In this document: positions 27,101 through 36,705 of the stretch, piece by piece | Layout: each line of letters starts with the position of its first letter | How positions within the stretch are numbered: position 1 is the stretch's first letter | DNA from: Prevotella sp. 10(H) | GTDB lineage: Bacteria; Bacteroidota; Bacteroidia; Bacteroidales; Dysgonomonadaceae | Reading direction: 5' to 3' | Assembly (NCBI RefSeq): GCF_000711235.1 | Contig: NZ_JOMI01000003.1 | Location: forward strand, 744,001-808,000 | DNA: 64,000 bases | The notes under the pieces: generated by a model | The model's input: only the letters and a program-made list of their open reading frames with translations | What the model was told of the DNA's origin: nothing | Database searches by the model: none | Made by a program: the position numbers and the translations under genes

Positions 27101-27675
27101 GAATATATACCAGAGGAGGTGATAAAGGGAAAACCGGAATTTTCGGCGGACAGCGTGTCGATAAAGACGATATCCGTATCGAAGCAAACGGCACGATCGA
27201 TGAACTGAATGCATCTATCGGTGTTGTACGCGCTTATTTGCCTGCCAATCATGAATGGCAGCAGCTTCTGTTCAAAATACAAACGGAAATAATGACGGTT
27301 ATGTCGCAGGTGGCTACACCTTCCAATATCAGAGAGACCAACATAAATGTACTGGACGAAAATCTGGATAAGTTCTGTGAAGAACAAATGGATAAAATGA
27401 CAGAAGAAATGGGGCCGAGCGAATCTTTTATTTTGCCGGGAGGCACGCTGGTATCTTCGCAATTACAATTATCCCGCACAATAGCACGCCGTGCCGAAAG
27501 GCGCTTGTGGGCATTGAATAAACAGGACGAAGTGCCTGCTTCGGTGATGCGGTTTATCAACAGGTTGTCCGATTTGTTTTTTACAATGGCACGCTATGAG
27601 ATGTATAAGGCAGGTAATATAGAAGAACGATGGAAAGATTTCCTGTATAAAAGAAAGAAAAATAACAATGGCTAA
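27097..27675 (+). CDS. PduO-type ATP:cob(I)alamin adenosyltransferase
   Basis: A 192-residue helical protein with the PduO/MMAB N-terminus YTRGGDKGKTGIFGG and the motif GTIDELNASIGV, then FILPGG and the SRTIARRAERRLW helix that carries the catalytic Arg/Glu residues. It transfers the 5'-deoxyadenosyl group of ATP to Co(I) corrinoid. It overlaps cbiB by 4 bases and cobU by 8 within the riboswitch operon. Confidence 0.95.
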   Translation: MRIYTRGGDKGKTGIFGGQRVDKDDIRIEANGTIDELNASIGVVRAYLPANHEWQQLLFKIQTEIMTVMSQVATPSNIRETNINVLDENLDKFCEEQMDKMTEEMGPSESFILPGGTLVSSQLQLSRTIARRAERRLWALNKQDEVPASVMRFINRLSDLFFTMARYEMYKAGNIEERWKDFLYKRKKNNNG

Positions 27676-28183
27676 GCGAATTATCCTTATAACCGGAGGT
27701 CAGCGCTCAGGTAAAAGCAATTATGCCCAAAAACTGGCTTTATCGGCTTCCGACAATCCTGTATATCTGGCTACATCGCGGATATGGGATGAGGAGCATC
27801 GTAGGCGTATTGATCGGCATAAGGCCGAGCGTGGTGAAGAATGGATAAATATAGAGGAAGAAAAAGAATTAAGTATACATGATTATACAGGCAAGATAGT
27901 ACTGGTCGATTGTATTACCTTATGGGCTACAAACTATTTTTTCGATTTGCAATCTGACGTACAGGCTGCTTTGGATGCCCTGAAAAGAGAATTTGACAAG
28001 CTTATCGGACAAGATGCACAATTCATTTTTGTTACCAACGAAATAGGCATGGGCGAAATGTCTCAAAACGAGCTGCAGCGCAAATTTGCCGATCTGCAAG
28101 GCTGGCTGAACCAGTATATCGCTAATAAATCGGATGAAGTTTACCTGATGGTATCGGGTATTCCCGTAAAAATAAAATGTTAA
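27668..28183 (+). CDS. cobU: Adenosylcobinamide kinase / adenosylcobinamide-phosphate guanylyltransferase
   Basis: A 171-residue P-loop enzyme of normal CobU length. It shows GGQRSGKSNYAQ (Walker A), the ATSRIWDEEHRRRIDRHKAER segment carrying the guanylylated His, VDCITLWATNYF, and FVTNEIGMGE. It phosphorylates adenosylcobinamide and attaches GMP, the step before CobS. It is the last gene of the riboswitch operon. CobT, CobS and CobC, which often follow, are absent here. Confidence 0.95.
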   Translation: MAKRIILITGGQRSGKSNYAQKLALSASDNPVYLATSRIWDEEHRRRIDRHKAERGEEWINIEEEKELSIHDYTGKIVLVDCITLWATNYFFDLQSDVQAALDALKREFDKLIGQDAQFIFVTNEIGMGEMSQNELQRKFADLQGWLNQYIANKSDEVYLMVSGIPVKIKC

Positions 28184-28198
28184 AAATATTTGATTAAA

Positions 28199-28224
28199 TA
28201 ATCCTAATACTATTGGATTTTTAG
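28199..28224 (+). terminator. Weak possible terminator after cobU
   Basis: Short inverted repeat AATCC/GGATT (28200-28204 with 28215-28219) followed by TTTTA. The 5-bp stem is weak. Confidence 0.35.
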
Positions 28225-28339
28225 TACCTTTAGATGCTCAATAGAGTTTCTATTAATAGAAATATGTACTAGCAAGAGATTGCGGACAACCTACAACCTT
28301 ATATAAATTCCTCATTATTTAATAATTTACAGACAAACT

Positions 28340-29395
28340 ATGGATATAATAGATATCGCTACACTTAGGCTTGCCAACCAGCAGCTGGTGAATACTAAAT
28401 TCAAAACTCCCCGTGAAATAGTTTCGTGGATGGGCGCTATGCAGGCTCAGGATTTCAGCATGGCTAAATGGGGTATCGGAGTACGTTTACCGGGCACTAC
28501 CGATAAACAGATAGAAGAGGCTGTGAACAATGGAGATATTATACGTACACATATCCTGCGGCCTACATGGCATTTCGTGTCCCGGGACGATATTCACTGG
28601 ATACTCCAGTTAAGCGCTCCAAGGGTAAGACTTGCAGCACGATCGGTCGATAGGGAGCTCGGTCTTACTGACGATGTGTTGATAAAAGCTCATTCTATTA
28701 TATGTAAATCATTGGAAAAAGAGCCGAATCAAACCCGTCCTGAGCTGGCTAAAGCGCTGGAAGAAGCACGTATAGTACTGAGCAGCCGCCGGATGAGCCA
28801 TATTATGTTTCATGCAGAACTGAATGGTCTGATATGCAGCGGCACCTTAAGGGAAAAGGTTCAGACTTATGACCTTTTAGAACGGAAAGTGCCCAAAACC
28901 GAGGTGAATAATCTCAATGAAACTTTATACAGACTGGCTTATAAATATTTCCAAAGCCATGGCCCGGCTACTCAGCAGGATTTTATCTGGTGGTCGGGAT
29001 TGACAGGGACAGAAGCAAGAACAGCACTGGCTCTTATAAAGCCTAATTTTGTATTTCAGACGATAGGTAACCAGACATATATATTTCACCAAACATCTTT
29101 AGACTATAAGCATAAGGAGGATATGGTACACTTTCTTCCTGCATTCGATGAATTATTAGTGAGTTACAGAGACCGGAAAGAAGCACTGTCTGTAGAACAT
29201 CACAAAAAAGTAATTACCAAAAATGGTATTTTCAGACCGGCTGTCTTTCACAATGGCAGGGTAATAGGTCTGTGGAAAAGAACAGTTGGCAAAGATGGAA
29301 TGGTAATAGATACCGATTACTTTTCTTCTCCGGAAAGATCTTTGCAAAACCTTATAAAAAAGGCTTCTGCCGATTATGAAATCTTTATGAAGTAA
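28340..29395 (+). CDS. AlkZ-like winged-helix DNA-binding protein (HTH_42)
   Basis: A 351-residue protein of the winged-helix HTH_42 (YcaQ/AlkZ-like) family. Near the N-terminus GAMQAQDFSMAKW has a Gln-x-Gln pair at residues 35/37, resembling the catalytic QxQ of AlkZ glycosylases. Further family segments are THILRPTWHFVSRDDIHW and FLPAFDELLVSYRDR. AlkZ-type enzymes excise alkylated bases or unhook interstrand cross-links; activity here is inferred from the family. Its stop abuts the stop of the converging DUF3667 gene (29395/29396). Confidence 0.82.
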   Translation: MDIIDIATLRLANQQLVNTKFKTPREIVSWMGAMQAQDFSMAKWGIGVRLPGTTDKQIEEAVNNGDIIRTHILRPTWHFVSRDDIHWILQLSAPRVRLAARSVDRELGLTDDVLIKAHSIICKSLEKEPNQTRPELAKALEEARIVLSSRRMSHIMFHAELNGLICSGTLREKVQTYDLLERKVPKTEVNNLNETLYRLAYKYFQSHGPATQQDFIWWSGLTGTEARTALALIKPNFVFQTIGNQTYIFHQTSLDYKHKEDMVHFLPAFDELLVSYRDRKEALSVEHHKKVITKNGIFRPAVFHNGRVIGLWKRTVGKDGMVIDTDYFSSPERSLQNLIKKASADYEIFMK

Positions 29396-30352
29396 TCAGT
29401 TACTCACATAAACCATATAGAAAACCAGGGTTGCATAAAGAGCTGTAATTAATATGATCATGAGAGTATTTATCATGATCAGGGCAAATGATATTAGTCC
29501 TGATAAGAATCTGCTTTCCCCGTAAAATTTGTAGCAAGCCTTGAAGAAGTAGAATGTTATATATAATATCATTATTGTCCAAAACCATTTATTAAGGCTA
29601 TCGATACCAATCCAATTACATATATTGCTCAGTATTATGCAGATAGTGACAGAAAATAAAACCACTGAGAAGAAATGTAAGGTAAAGACTCCGCTGTCGA
29701 AATAATACCGCTTCTTCTTATTGTGGAGCAGCCACAACAGGAAAGCAAAAATAGGCATATACACAAAAAGGGTTTTCGGGATATTGTGTATGAAATATTC
29801 TACAGCCTTTTGCTTCATATGCTTATCATTGGATTTTTCAATTGCCGCCATACCTATCTTGTATGGAAGCCCGTCAGGAGAAATGATCTGATCTTCCTGA
29901 GAGAGTGCTCTGTATGTGGAATCCAGCTTTGATGCGGTAATTTTATCTTTTGGATTTGCTGCGATCAAGCTGTCTTTATTGCGCATGGCCTCATCTATTT
30001 CTGCCTTAATGATTACTTGTTCACCTTTAGGCTCAGGATCGGGTAGGACAGACGGTATAAAAAAAGCAAGGAAACTGATAAATATATAAAGCGTGAACGG
30101 ATTCACATATGCCTTGCGCTTTCCGTTCATAAACTCAATAGAAAGCCTGCCCGGATATAGAAACAGATATTTGATAGTGCGCCAGAACGAACTGTCGTAA
30201 TGTAGGAAATCGGAAACAAAATGGGTAAACAAATGATGAAAAGACTGACGGCTTTCGCTGTTTTCCTGACCGCAATGGGGACAATAATGCTTATGTACAA
30301 ACGAGCCGCAATTCAGACAGGTTTTACTTTTCCTTATTTTATGTTTAGCCAT
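29396..30352 (-). CDS. DUF3667 domain membrane protein
   Basis: A 318-residue protein. A small zinc ribbon at residues 13-30 (CLNCGSFVHKHYCPHCGQEN) is followed by the DUF3667 stretch FHHLFTHFVSDFLHYDSSFWRTIKYLFLYPGRL, then by four or five transmembrane segments. The family is common in Bacteroidetes and has no assigned function. It is separated by 61 bases from the lipoprotein gene upstream on the same strand. Confidence 0.85.
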   Translation of the reverse strand: MAKHKIRKSKTCLNCGSFVHKHYCPHCGQENSESRQSFHHLFTHFVSDFLHYDSSFWRTIKYLFLYPGRLSIEFMNGKRKAYVNPFTLYIFISFLAFFIPSVLPDPEPKGEQVIIKAEIDEAMRNKDSLIAANPKDKITASKLDSTYRALSQEDQIISPDGLPYKIGMAAIEKSNDKHMKQKAVEYFIHNIPKTLFVYMPIFAFLLWLLHNKKKRYYFDSGVFTLHFFSVVLFSVTICIILSNICNWIGIDSLNKWFWTIMILYITFYFFKACYKFYGESRFLSGLISFALIMINTLMIILITALYATLVFYMVYVSN

Positions 30353-30413
30353 CTTTATATCAATAAATCAGTTAGACATTTATAAAAAATAAGAGAGCTG
30401 ATTATACTGTTTA

Positions 30414-31181
30414 TTATTCCGTTACAATTTCAATGCCTAATTCTTCTTCGGGTTCGATAAATAACAGACCGGGATAGTTTATAATAGCCGTTTTGCCATC
30501 CATAGAGAATGTTGCCTTATCGTTGCTTATACTTTTAATTTTTGTAGGAAAATGATATCTTACAATCATTTGTCCTTGAGAGAATAATCTTTTGAATGAA
30601 GTTGACATCGTTTCATCTAAATTGCCTGATGATCCATCAGCATTTTCTTCATCCAAAGGTTTTTCATCCTTTGTATCGGAAACAATTACATTCCTTTTTA
30701 GCGTTTTTCCATCCCATGTAAAAGGGGTGTGACTGAAATAATCGTTAGAAAATAGTTTGGGATTTTTACCTTGCTGTACTTTTATGTAATTCTGTAATTT
30801 ATTCATTGAATTAAAAGCGTCGGATAAAGACTGAACATCTTTGAAATCCCCATAAATCGATATTTTGAAAGTTTGTTGTTCCTTACTGCTCTCCATCCGC
30901 ATAAATAAAGGTTCTATATTCTTTATATCCTGCTCTAATTCGGGTGATATCGTTTTCAATGTGTCTTTCAGCAGTTCAGAGAAAGATATCAGTGTATCTT
31001 CCGGCATTTTACCGTTCATATCCACAGATGATTTTCCCGATAAGGCCATAAACTCGCTTGCATCTATAGCTGTCTGATACTTTACGCTGCCGTTCTCCAT
31101 AAAATAAATATCTTCATAGACTGAACAACTGCTGATAAATAAAGTAGCTAAAAATAAAATGATGTATGTAATTTTTTTCAT
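30414..31181 (-). CDS. Hypothetical lipoprotein
   Basis: A 255-residue lipoprotein when started at the ATG at 31179-31181. That start gives MKKITYIILFLATLFISSC with the lipobox Cys at residue 19. The longer frame from 31223 runs across the hairpin after speA and is rejected. No domain is recognised. The mature part is acidic, mostly soluble, and ends in a beta-rich segment (MIVRYHFPTKIKSISNDKATFSMDGK). It is probably anchored in the periplasm or outer membrane. Confidence 0.75.
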   Translation of the reverse strand: MKKITYIILFLATLFISSCSVYEDIYFMENGSVKYQTAIDASEFMALSGKSSVDMNGKMPEDTLISFSELLKDTLKTISPELEQDIKNIEPLFMRMESSKEQQTFKISIYGDFKDVQSLSDAFNSMNKLQNYIKVQQGKNPKLFSNDYFSHTPFTWDGKTLKRNVIVSDTKDEKPLDEENADGSSGNLDETMSTSFKRLFSQGQMIVRYHFPTKIKSISNDKATFSMDGKTAIINYPGLLFIEPEEELGIEIVTE

Positions 31182-31197
31182 AGTCAGATAGTTTAAA

Positions 31198-31232
31198 ATA
31201 TCCCCTTCGTTATGTTCAAACAAAGGGGATTA
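31198..31232 (-). terminator. Probable terminator after speA
   Basis: Stem ATCCCCTT/AAGGGGAT (31200-31207 with 31223-31230) located 14 bases past the speA stop on the minus strand, followed by an AT-rich tract. Confidence 0.6.
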
Positions 31233-31243
31233 TAATATTATAT

Positions 31244-33136
31244 TTATTCAAGATATGTATAGCCGTAAAGACCAGAACGATAGTTGGATAAGAATTCTTT
31301 ACCTTCTTCTACAGTTATCGAACCCTTCTTAACACTGCTGGTAACCCATGTTTCCACAGTGCGGACAAGTTTCTTGGCATTATATTGTGCATAATCCAAA
31401 ACTTCGGCAACAGTTTCACCGTCGATCATCTGTTCTATTTCATATCCGTTTTTGTCTACGGAAATGTGAACGGCATTGGTATCACCAAACAGGTTATGTA
31501 AGTCACCTAATATCTCCTGATAAGCTCCTACAAGGAATACTCCGAGATAATACGGTTCGTTCTTTTTCTTTGTATGTACAGGCAGATAGGACGACTGATT
31601 TCCGTTAGAGATAAAATTATCTATCTTACCGTCAGAGTCGCACGTTACATCCTGCAAAGTAGCCGTTCTGTCCGGTTTCTCGTCCAGTCTGTGAATAGGT
31701 ATTATGGGAAATACCTGATCGATAGCCCATGAGTCGGGTAGGGACTGGAACAAAGAAAAATTACAGAAGTATTTATCCGGCAACAATTTAGATAACTGTT
31801 TCAATTCTTCCGGCGCATGTTTCGCCCGGCCTGCAATATGAAATATTTCGCGGGCAATGGAGAAGTATAAACGCTCTACCTGAGCCCTTGTTTTCAGTGC
31901 TAATAACCCAAGACTGAACAGGTCTAACGCCTCTTCACGTATTTGCTGGGCGTCGTGCCAAGCCTCGAGCATACGCGTCTGGCTAAGATTATCCCATATA
32001 TCATAAAGTTCACGAACCAGTTCGTGGTCGTCTTCCGATATTTCTTCATTTTCATCCCATTCGGGTAATGTAGCGGTTTCCAATACTTCGAAAACAAGTA
32101 TGGAATGGTGTGCTGTTAAGGAGCGGCCCGATTCGGTAATAATATTCGGATGAGGGATGTCATTCTTGTCCGCTGCATCTACCATGGTGGCAATAGAGTC
32201 GTTCACGTATTCCTGTATGGAATAGTTCACGCTGCTTTCGTTGTATGACGAGCGAGTACCGTCGTAATCGACGCCCAGTCCACCGCCTATATCCACAAAT
32301 TCCACTTTAAAGCCCATTGTATGCAGCTGTACATAGAACTGTGCAGCTTCACGCAGAGCGGTTTTAATACGGCGTATTTTCGTAATCTGGCTACCGATAT
32401 GGAAATGAATAAGGCGAAGCGAATCCTGCATATTTGCCTTTTCAAGGTAAGATAGAGCTTCCAACAGTTCGCTCGAATTCAGTCCGAATTTGCTGCCGTC
32501 ACCTCCCGATTCTTCCCACTTGCCGCTTCCCGAACTAGCCAGTTTAATGCGGATACCTATATTCGGTTTTATTTTCAGCCGTTTAGCTATCTTGGCAATG
32601 AGCGGTAGTTCATTCAGTTTTTCCACCACAATGAAAATGCGCTTGCCCATTTTCTGTGCCAGCAATGCCAGTTCTATATAGCTTTCGTCTTTATATCCGT
32701 TACATATAATAAGGGAATCTGAGTCGGTATTGATAGCGATAACGGCATGAAGTTCAGGCTTAGAACCGGCTTCTAGCCCGATATTGAACTTCTTCCCATG
32801 ACTGATAAGTTCCTCAACTACAGGGCGCATTTGATTCACCTTTATGGGGTATATGATATGATTCTGTGCCTTATACTCGTACTCCTCAGCTGCCAGTTTG
32901 AAGCAGGTCGATATTTTTTCGATACGGTTATCCAAAATATCGGGAAATCGAATAAGCACAGGCACCGATACATCACGAAGTTGCAATTCGTCCATCAGTT
33001 CCTTTAAATCAACAGCCACTCCGTCTTTGCGAGGAGTTACGACAACGTTACCTTTCTCGTTGACAGAAAAGTAATTAATTCCCCATCCCGGGATGTTATA
33101 CAGCTCGGATGAGTCTTCGATGCGCCATTTTCTCAT
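31244..33136 (-). CDS. speA: Biosynthetic arginine decarboxylase
   Basis: A 630-residue PLP enzyme (fold III, group IV decarboxylase) converting arginine to agmatine for polyamine synthesis. It shows the N-terminal WRIEDSSELYNIPGWG, the PLP Lys in IYPIKVNQM, the GLEAGSKPEL segment, HFHIGSQI, and VDIGGGLGVDYDG. Length matches the SpeA family. It lies 23 bases downstream of the GyrI-like gene, so it is probably the last gene of the lepA-headed operon. A hairpin follows the stop. Confidence 0.95.
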   Translation of the reverse strand: MRKWRIEDSSELYNIPGWGINYFSVNEKGNVVVTPRKDGVAVDLKELMDELQLRDVSVPVLIRFPDILDNRIEKISTCFKLAAEEYEYKAQNHIIYPIKVNQMRPVVEELISHGKKFNIGLEAGSKPELHAVIAINTDSDSLIICNGYKDESYIELALLAQKMGKRIFIVVEKLNELPLIAKIAKRLKIKPNIGIRIKLASSGSGKWEESGGDGSKFGLNSSELLEALSYLEKANMQDSLRLIHFHIGSQITKIRRIKTALREAAQFYVQLHTMGFKVEFVDIGGGLGVDYDGTRSSYNESSVNYSIQEYVNDSIATMVDAADKNDIPHPNIITESGRSLTAHHSILVFEVLETATLPEWDENEEISEDDHELVRELYDIWDNLSQTRMLEAWHDAQQIREEALDLFSLGLLALKTRAQVERLYFSIAREIFHIAGRAKHAPEELKQLSKLLPDKYFCNFSLFQSLPDSWAIDQVFPIIPIHRLDEKPDRTATLQDVTCDSDGKIDNFISNGNQSSYLPVHTKKKNEPYYLGVFLVGAYQEILGDLHNLFGDTNAVHISVDKNGYEIEQMIDGETVAEVLDYAQYNAKKLVRTVETWVTSSVKKGSITVEEGKEFLSNYRSGLYGYTYLE

Positions 33137-33159
33137 TCTTCTAGTTAAGTGATAAAAAA

Positions 33160-33627
33160 TTATTTAATAGATAAAAAAGTTGTGATCCGTGCATTGGCCG
33201 GGTCTTTTGCATCCTCGCCATATACATCGAAATCAGCCAAGTATCGTCTGTCGATATCCGATTGCCAGATGTGCGCCCACGTCCTGCCCACTGCGTAAGG
33301 CAGTTCACCTTCGGATATGTATTTGTAATATTTACTTTCGGGGATTTGCTTAATAGTCAGGCTTAAGTTGGTAGGGATGCTTTCCGCATCGGTTACCTTA
33401 TAGCCTATGACTGTAGTATACTCGCCTGTATAGTCGCTTTCGTAGTCGGTATAGATGCAATATATATCATCAGATACCTTGTTTGGCAGCGACTGTATGA
33501 TGCCATTTCTGAAAAAAGCCTGCCACAGTTTCACAATATCATCTTGTGATTGGTGATTTTGATTGGTAGTCCTGACGGAAATACCTACCACTGTAAACTT
33601 ATCCAGAGTGACCTCTTCGTATTTCAT
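33160..33627 (-). CDS. GyrI-like / AraC effector-binding domain protein
   Basis: A 155-residue stand-alone effector-binding domain: VVGISVRTTNQN, then the YCIYTDYESDYTGEYTTVIGYKV strand pair and a C-terminal AHIWQSDIDRRYLADFDVYG. Such proteins bind small molecules, and some inhibit gyrase or degrade drugs. The ligand is unknown. It overlaps the upstream flavin reductase-like gene by 4 bases, implying translational coupling. Confidence 0.8.
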   Translation of the reverse strand: MKYEEVTLDKFTVVGISVRTTNQNHQSQDDIVKLWQAFFRNGIIQSLPNKVSDDIYCIYTDYESDYTGEYTTVIGYKVTDAESIPTNLSLTIKQIPESKYYKYISEGELPYAVGRTWAHIWQSDIDRRYLADFDVYGEDAKDPANARITTFLSIK

Positions 33628-34133
33628 TCCTTTTCTAATATTTTAGTAACTTCGGCGATATAGAGATAATGGAAATCTTTTTCTGCATACCATTTGTTAA
33701 TCAAATGCTTATCAAGAAATGCGCTTTCGTGGATAGGCTGAACGAAAAGTTTTTTCGCAAAAATCACTTTCTCTGCTTCTTCAAAGTAAGGAATATCATT
33801 ATCCTTTGCAACGGATAAGCCTGTTTTAGCAATCTTATCTTCATCCCTGCCAGAAGCTTTTCCCAGATATGCAAGCGCCTTTTTATGGCTTTCATCAAAG
33901 AAAGTCAACGACAAAGTATCGCTATTGTCTACAAACTCTTTTGTATACCTCTGTGGTCTTATAACGATGAAAACGACCTCTTTGTTCCACATCACGCCGA
34001 AACCACCCCAACTGGCTGTCATCGTATTCACTGTGCCGTCGTTTTTGGCAGCGGAAATCAGCATCCATTTGTCTTTAAGTTCAAATGGGTTTGAAAGATA
34101 GTTTTTTATATTCGTTTCTTTAAACTTTTCCAT
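33624..34133 (-). CDS. Flavin reductase-like FMN-binding protein
   Basis: A 169-residue split-barrel protein of the flavin reductase-like domain. It has WMLISAAKNDGTVNTMTASWGGFGVMWNKEVVFIVIRPQRYTKEF, the typical FMN-binding region, then LSLTFFDESHKKAL. It probably binds FMN and reduces a flavin or another acceptor using NAD(P)H; the partner is unknown. It lies 3 bases from the upstream regulatory-domain gene and overlaps the GyrI-like gene. Confidence 0.82.
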   Translation of the reverse strand: MEKFKETNIKNYLSNPFELKDKWMLISAAKNDGTVNTMTASWGGFGVMWNKEVVFIVIRPQRYTKEFVDNSDTLSLTFFDESHKKALAYLGKASGRDEDKIAKTGLSVAKDNDIPYFEEAEKVIFAKKLFVQPIHESAFLDKHLINKWYAEKDFHYLYIAEVTKILEKE

Positions 34134-34136
34134 TAT

Positions 34137-34907
34137 TTAATTATTTGTTCTTTCATTGAATTGAGGTATTTCATAAAAGTAAATACTCTCACCTTTTTCA
34201 TTATATTCTTTATTTTCAGCTTCTACCCTGAATATAATATAGGGTTTATCTGTCTTTTTTGTAGGATTGTCTACCTGAAGTACATATCCTGCTATTTCAG
34301 AAATTCCTTTCCCCATAAAAACATCCACCCGTTTGATTGAATTTATTTTCAATGGTTCTTCATCGGCGAAAACCTTTACATCCAGATTTTCGGGAGCAAT
34401 AGATATATCTACCTGTCTTTCGGCTTCGGCTTTATTGAGATATACTTCTTTAGAATAGGAAATATATTTTGTTACACTCATTGGCCTGAAGTAAACAAAA
34501 AGGCCGCTAGACCCGCCAAATTCTTGAAAGACCGTAGTACCGTAAGTTTCCAGTTTATGATATCGCGGATTGATAGTAAGGTCTCTGTCTGCTATTATAT
34601 TCCAGCCCCAGAACTCAAGTCGCATATCTTTTTCAGGTACTCCATTCGAACGGGGGTATTCTTTGAACCGCATGGCGAATAAAGAAGTATATTTTCCTTT
34701 TTTCACGCCCTTTAGTGTATAATATCCATCTTTATCCGTATAAGTTTCGTAAGCAGTCGAAAAATCAGGATAATTCAGCTTTACTATACTGCTATCGATC
34801 GGATTCCCGTCAAAATCGGTCACCCGGCCTGATATGGTGATTGTTTCCTGAGCATTAATATAGCCGATAAGGTAAGAGAATAGTAGGGTAAGGATAATCT
34901 TTTTCAT
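34137..34907 (-). CDS. Secreted protein with carboxypeptidase-regulatory-like domain
   Basis: A 256-residue exported protein with signal peptide MKKIILTLLFSYLIGYINA. Residues 22-105 form a carboxypeptidase-D regulatory-like beta-sandwich (ISGRVTDFDGNPIDSSIVKL ... KDGYYTLKGVKKGKY). The remaining 150 residues are beta-rich and unrecognised. In Bacteroidetes this domain is common on TonB receptors and secreted proteins, but no receptor part is present. It lies 10 bases downstream of lepA in the same operon. Role unknown. Confidence 0.75.
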   Translation of the reverse strand: MKKIILTLLFSYLIGYINAQETITISGRVTDFDGNPIDSSIVKLNYPDFSTAYETYTDKDGYYTLKGVKKGKYTSLFAMRFKEYPRSNGVPEKDMRLEFWGWNIIADRDLTINPRYHKLETYGTTVFQEFGGSSGLFVYFRPMSVTKYISYSKEVYLNKAEAERQVDISIAPENLDVKVFADEEPLKINSIKRVDVFMGKGISEIAGYVLQVDNPTKKTDKPYIIFRVEAENKEYNEKGESIYFYEIPQFNERTNN

Positions 34908-34917
34908 TTTTTTTATT

Positions 34918-36705
34918 TTAATCCAATTTTAACACTGCCAAAAACGCTTTCTGAGGCACTTCCACATTTCCTACTTGCTTCATTCGCTTTTTACCTTCTT
35001 TCTGCTTTTCCAATAATTTGCGCTTACGTGAAATATCACCACCGTAACACTTAGCTGTTACATCTTTACGTACCGCTTTGATTGTTTCGCGGGCAATGAT
35101 TTTTGCCCCTATAGCGGCCTGTATGGCGATATCAAACTGCTGGCGAGGTATGAGTTCTTTCAACTTCTCACACATACGGCGACCGAAAGTCACAGCATTG
35201 TCGATGTGTGTCAGTGTAGAAAGTGCATCGACCGATTCACCGTTGAGCAGGATATCGAGCTTAACCAGTTTTGCTTCGCGGTAATCGTGCATATGATAAT
35301 CGAACGAAGCATAACCTTTCGATATACTTTTCAGTTTATCATAAAAATCGATAACAATTTCGCCCAATGGGATATCGTAGATAATTTCTACGCGGTCGCC
35401 CGATATATAATCCTGTTTGATAAGGATACCGCGTTTACCGAGACAAAGCGTCATAATCGGCCCAATGTATGCCGTATTGGTTATCACAGAGGCACGTATA
35501 TATGGCTCTTCAATATAGTCGATGAGTGTTTGGTCTGGTAATCCGGCAGGATTATGCACTTCCTTCGTATTCCCTTTCTTATCGTGTACAATATATGATA
35601 CATTAGGTACGGTAGTTATTACATCCATATTAAACTCCCTGTCGAGACGCTCCTGTATAATTTCCATGTGCAGAAGTCCGAGAAATCCGCAACGGAAACC
35701 GAATCCCAACGCTACGGACGATTCCGGTTGGAATGTCAGTGAGGCGTCATTTAGCTGAAGCTTTTCAAGCGATGCACGCAAGTCTTCGAAATCTTCACTG
35801 TCAATAGGATATACTCCGGCGAAAACCATCGGCTTTACTTCTTCAAATCCATCGATTGCCTCTTTACATGGATTTTTTACATGGGTGATTGTATCGCCCA
35901 CCTTGACTTCCTTAGAAGTTTTTATACCGGATATTATATAACCTACATCCCCGCAGGATACTTCACTTTTAGGTGACATTTCGAGTTTCAGTACACCTAT
36001 TTCGTCAGCATCGTATTCTTTCTCGGTAGCAAAGAATTTAACGCGGTCACCCTTTCTGATTGTACCGTTTACAACTTTGAAGTATGCAATTATACCACGA
36101 AAAGAATTGAAAACGGAATCAAAAATGAGAGCTTGCAACGGAGCCTCCGGATCTCCTTTTGGTGCAGGGATACGTTCTATAATGGAATCGAGGATGTCAT
36201 AGACGCCTTCACCTGTTTTCCCGCTGGCACGGATAATTTCGTCACGTTTTACCCCGAGTAATTCAATAATCTGGTCTTCCACTTCATCAGGCATAGCGCT
36301 TGGAAGGTCTATCTTATTAAGGATAGGAATAATCTCCAGATCATTTTCAATAGCCATATACAGGTTGGAAATTGTCTGCGCCTGTATTCCCTGTGCTGCA
36401 TCCACAATAAGTAATGCGCCCTCGCAGGCAGCAATAGAGCGTGAGACTTCGTATGAAAAATCGACGTGTCCGGGAGTATCAATCAGATTGAGTATATATT
36501 TTTCACCCTTGTACATATATTCCATCTGTATGGCATGGCTCTTAATGGTAATACCGCGCTCGCGTTCCAGATCCATATTGTCGAGCACCTGTGCCTGAAG
36601 GTCTTTCCCTTCGACGGTTTTTGTGTATTCTAAAAGCCTGTCTGCCAGGGTACTCTTACCGTGGTCTATATGCGCAATGATGCAGAAATTTCGTATTTTA
36701 TTCAT
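34918..36705 (-). CDS. lepA: Elongation factor 4 (LepA)
   Basis: A 595-residue translational GTPase. GTP-binding motifs are [21 protein letters not shown] and NKIDLPSA. The C-terminal LepA-specific domain ends in [20 protein letters not shown]. LepA acts on 70S ribosomes, either back-translocating or aiding initiation. Length is standard. It heads a six-gene minus-strand run (lepA, regulatory-like domain protein, flavin reductase-like, GyrI-like, speA, then a lipoprotein beyond a hairpin). Confidence 0.98.
   Translation of the reverse strand: MNKIRNFCIIAHIDHGKSTLADRLLEYTKTVEGKDLQAQVLDNMDLERERGITIKSHAIQMEYMYKGEKYILNLIDTPGHVDFSYEVSRSIAACEGALLIVDAAQGIQAQTISNLYMAIENDLEIIPILNKIDLPSAMPDEVEDQIIELLGVKRDEIIRASGKTGEGVYDILDSIIERIPAPKGDPEAPLQALIFDSVFNSFRGIIAYFKVVNGTIRKGDRVKFFATEKEYDADEIGVLKLEMSPKSEVSCGDVGYIISGIKTSKEVKVGDTITHVKNPCKEAIDGFEEVKPMVFAGVYPIDSEDFEDLRASLEKLQLNDASLTFQPESSVALGFGFRCGFLGLLHMEIIQERLDREFNMDVITTVPNVSYIVHDKKGNTKEVHNPAGLPDQTLIDYIEEPYIRASVITNTAYIGPIMTLCLGKRGILIKQDYISGDRVEIIYDIPLGEIVIDFYDKLKSISKGYASFDYHMHDYREAKLVKLDILLNGESVDALSTLTHIDNAVTFGRRMCEKLKELIPRQQFDIAIQAAIGAKIIARETIKAVRKDVTAKCYGGDISRKRKLLEKQKEGKKRMKQVGNVEVPQKAFLAVLKLD

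Noticed and set aside
31182-31223. N-terminal extension of the hypothetical lipoprotein
   Set aside because: The extension crosses the hairpin after speA and destroys the lipoprotein signal peptide that starts at 31181.
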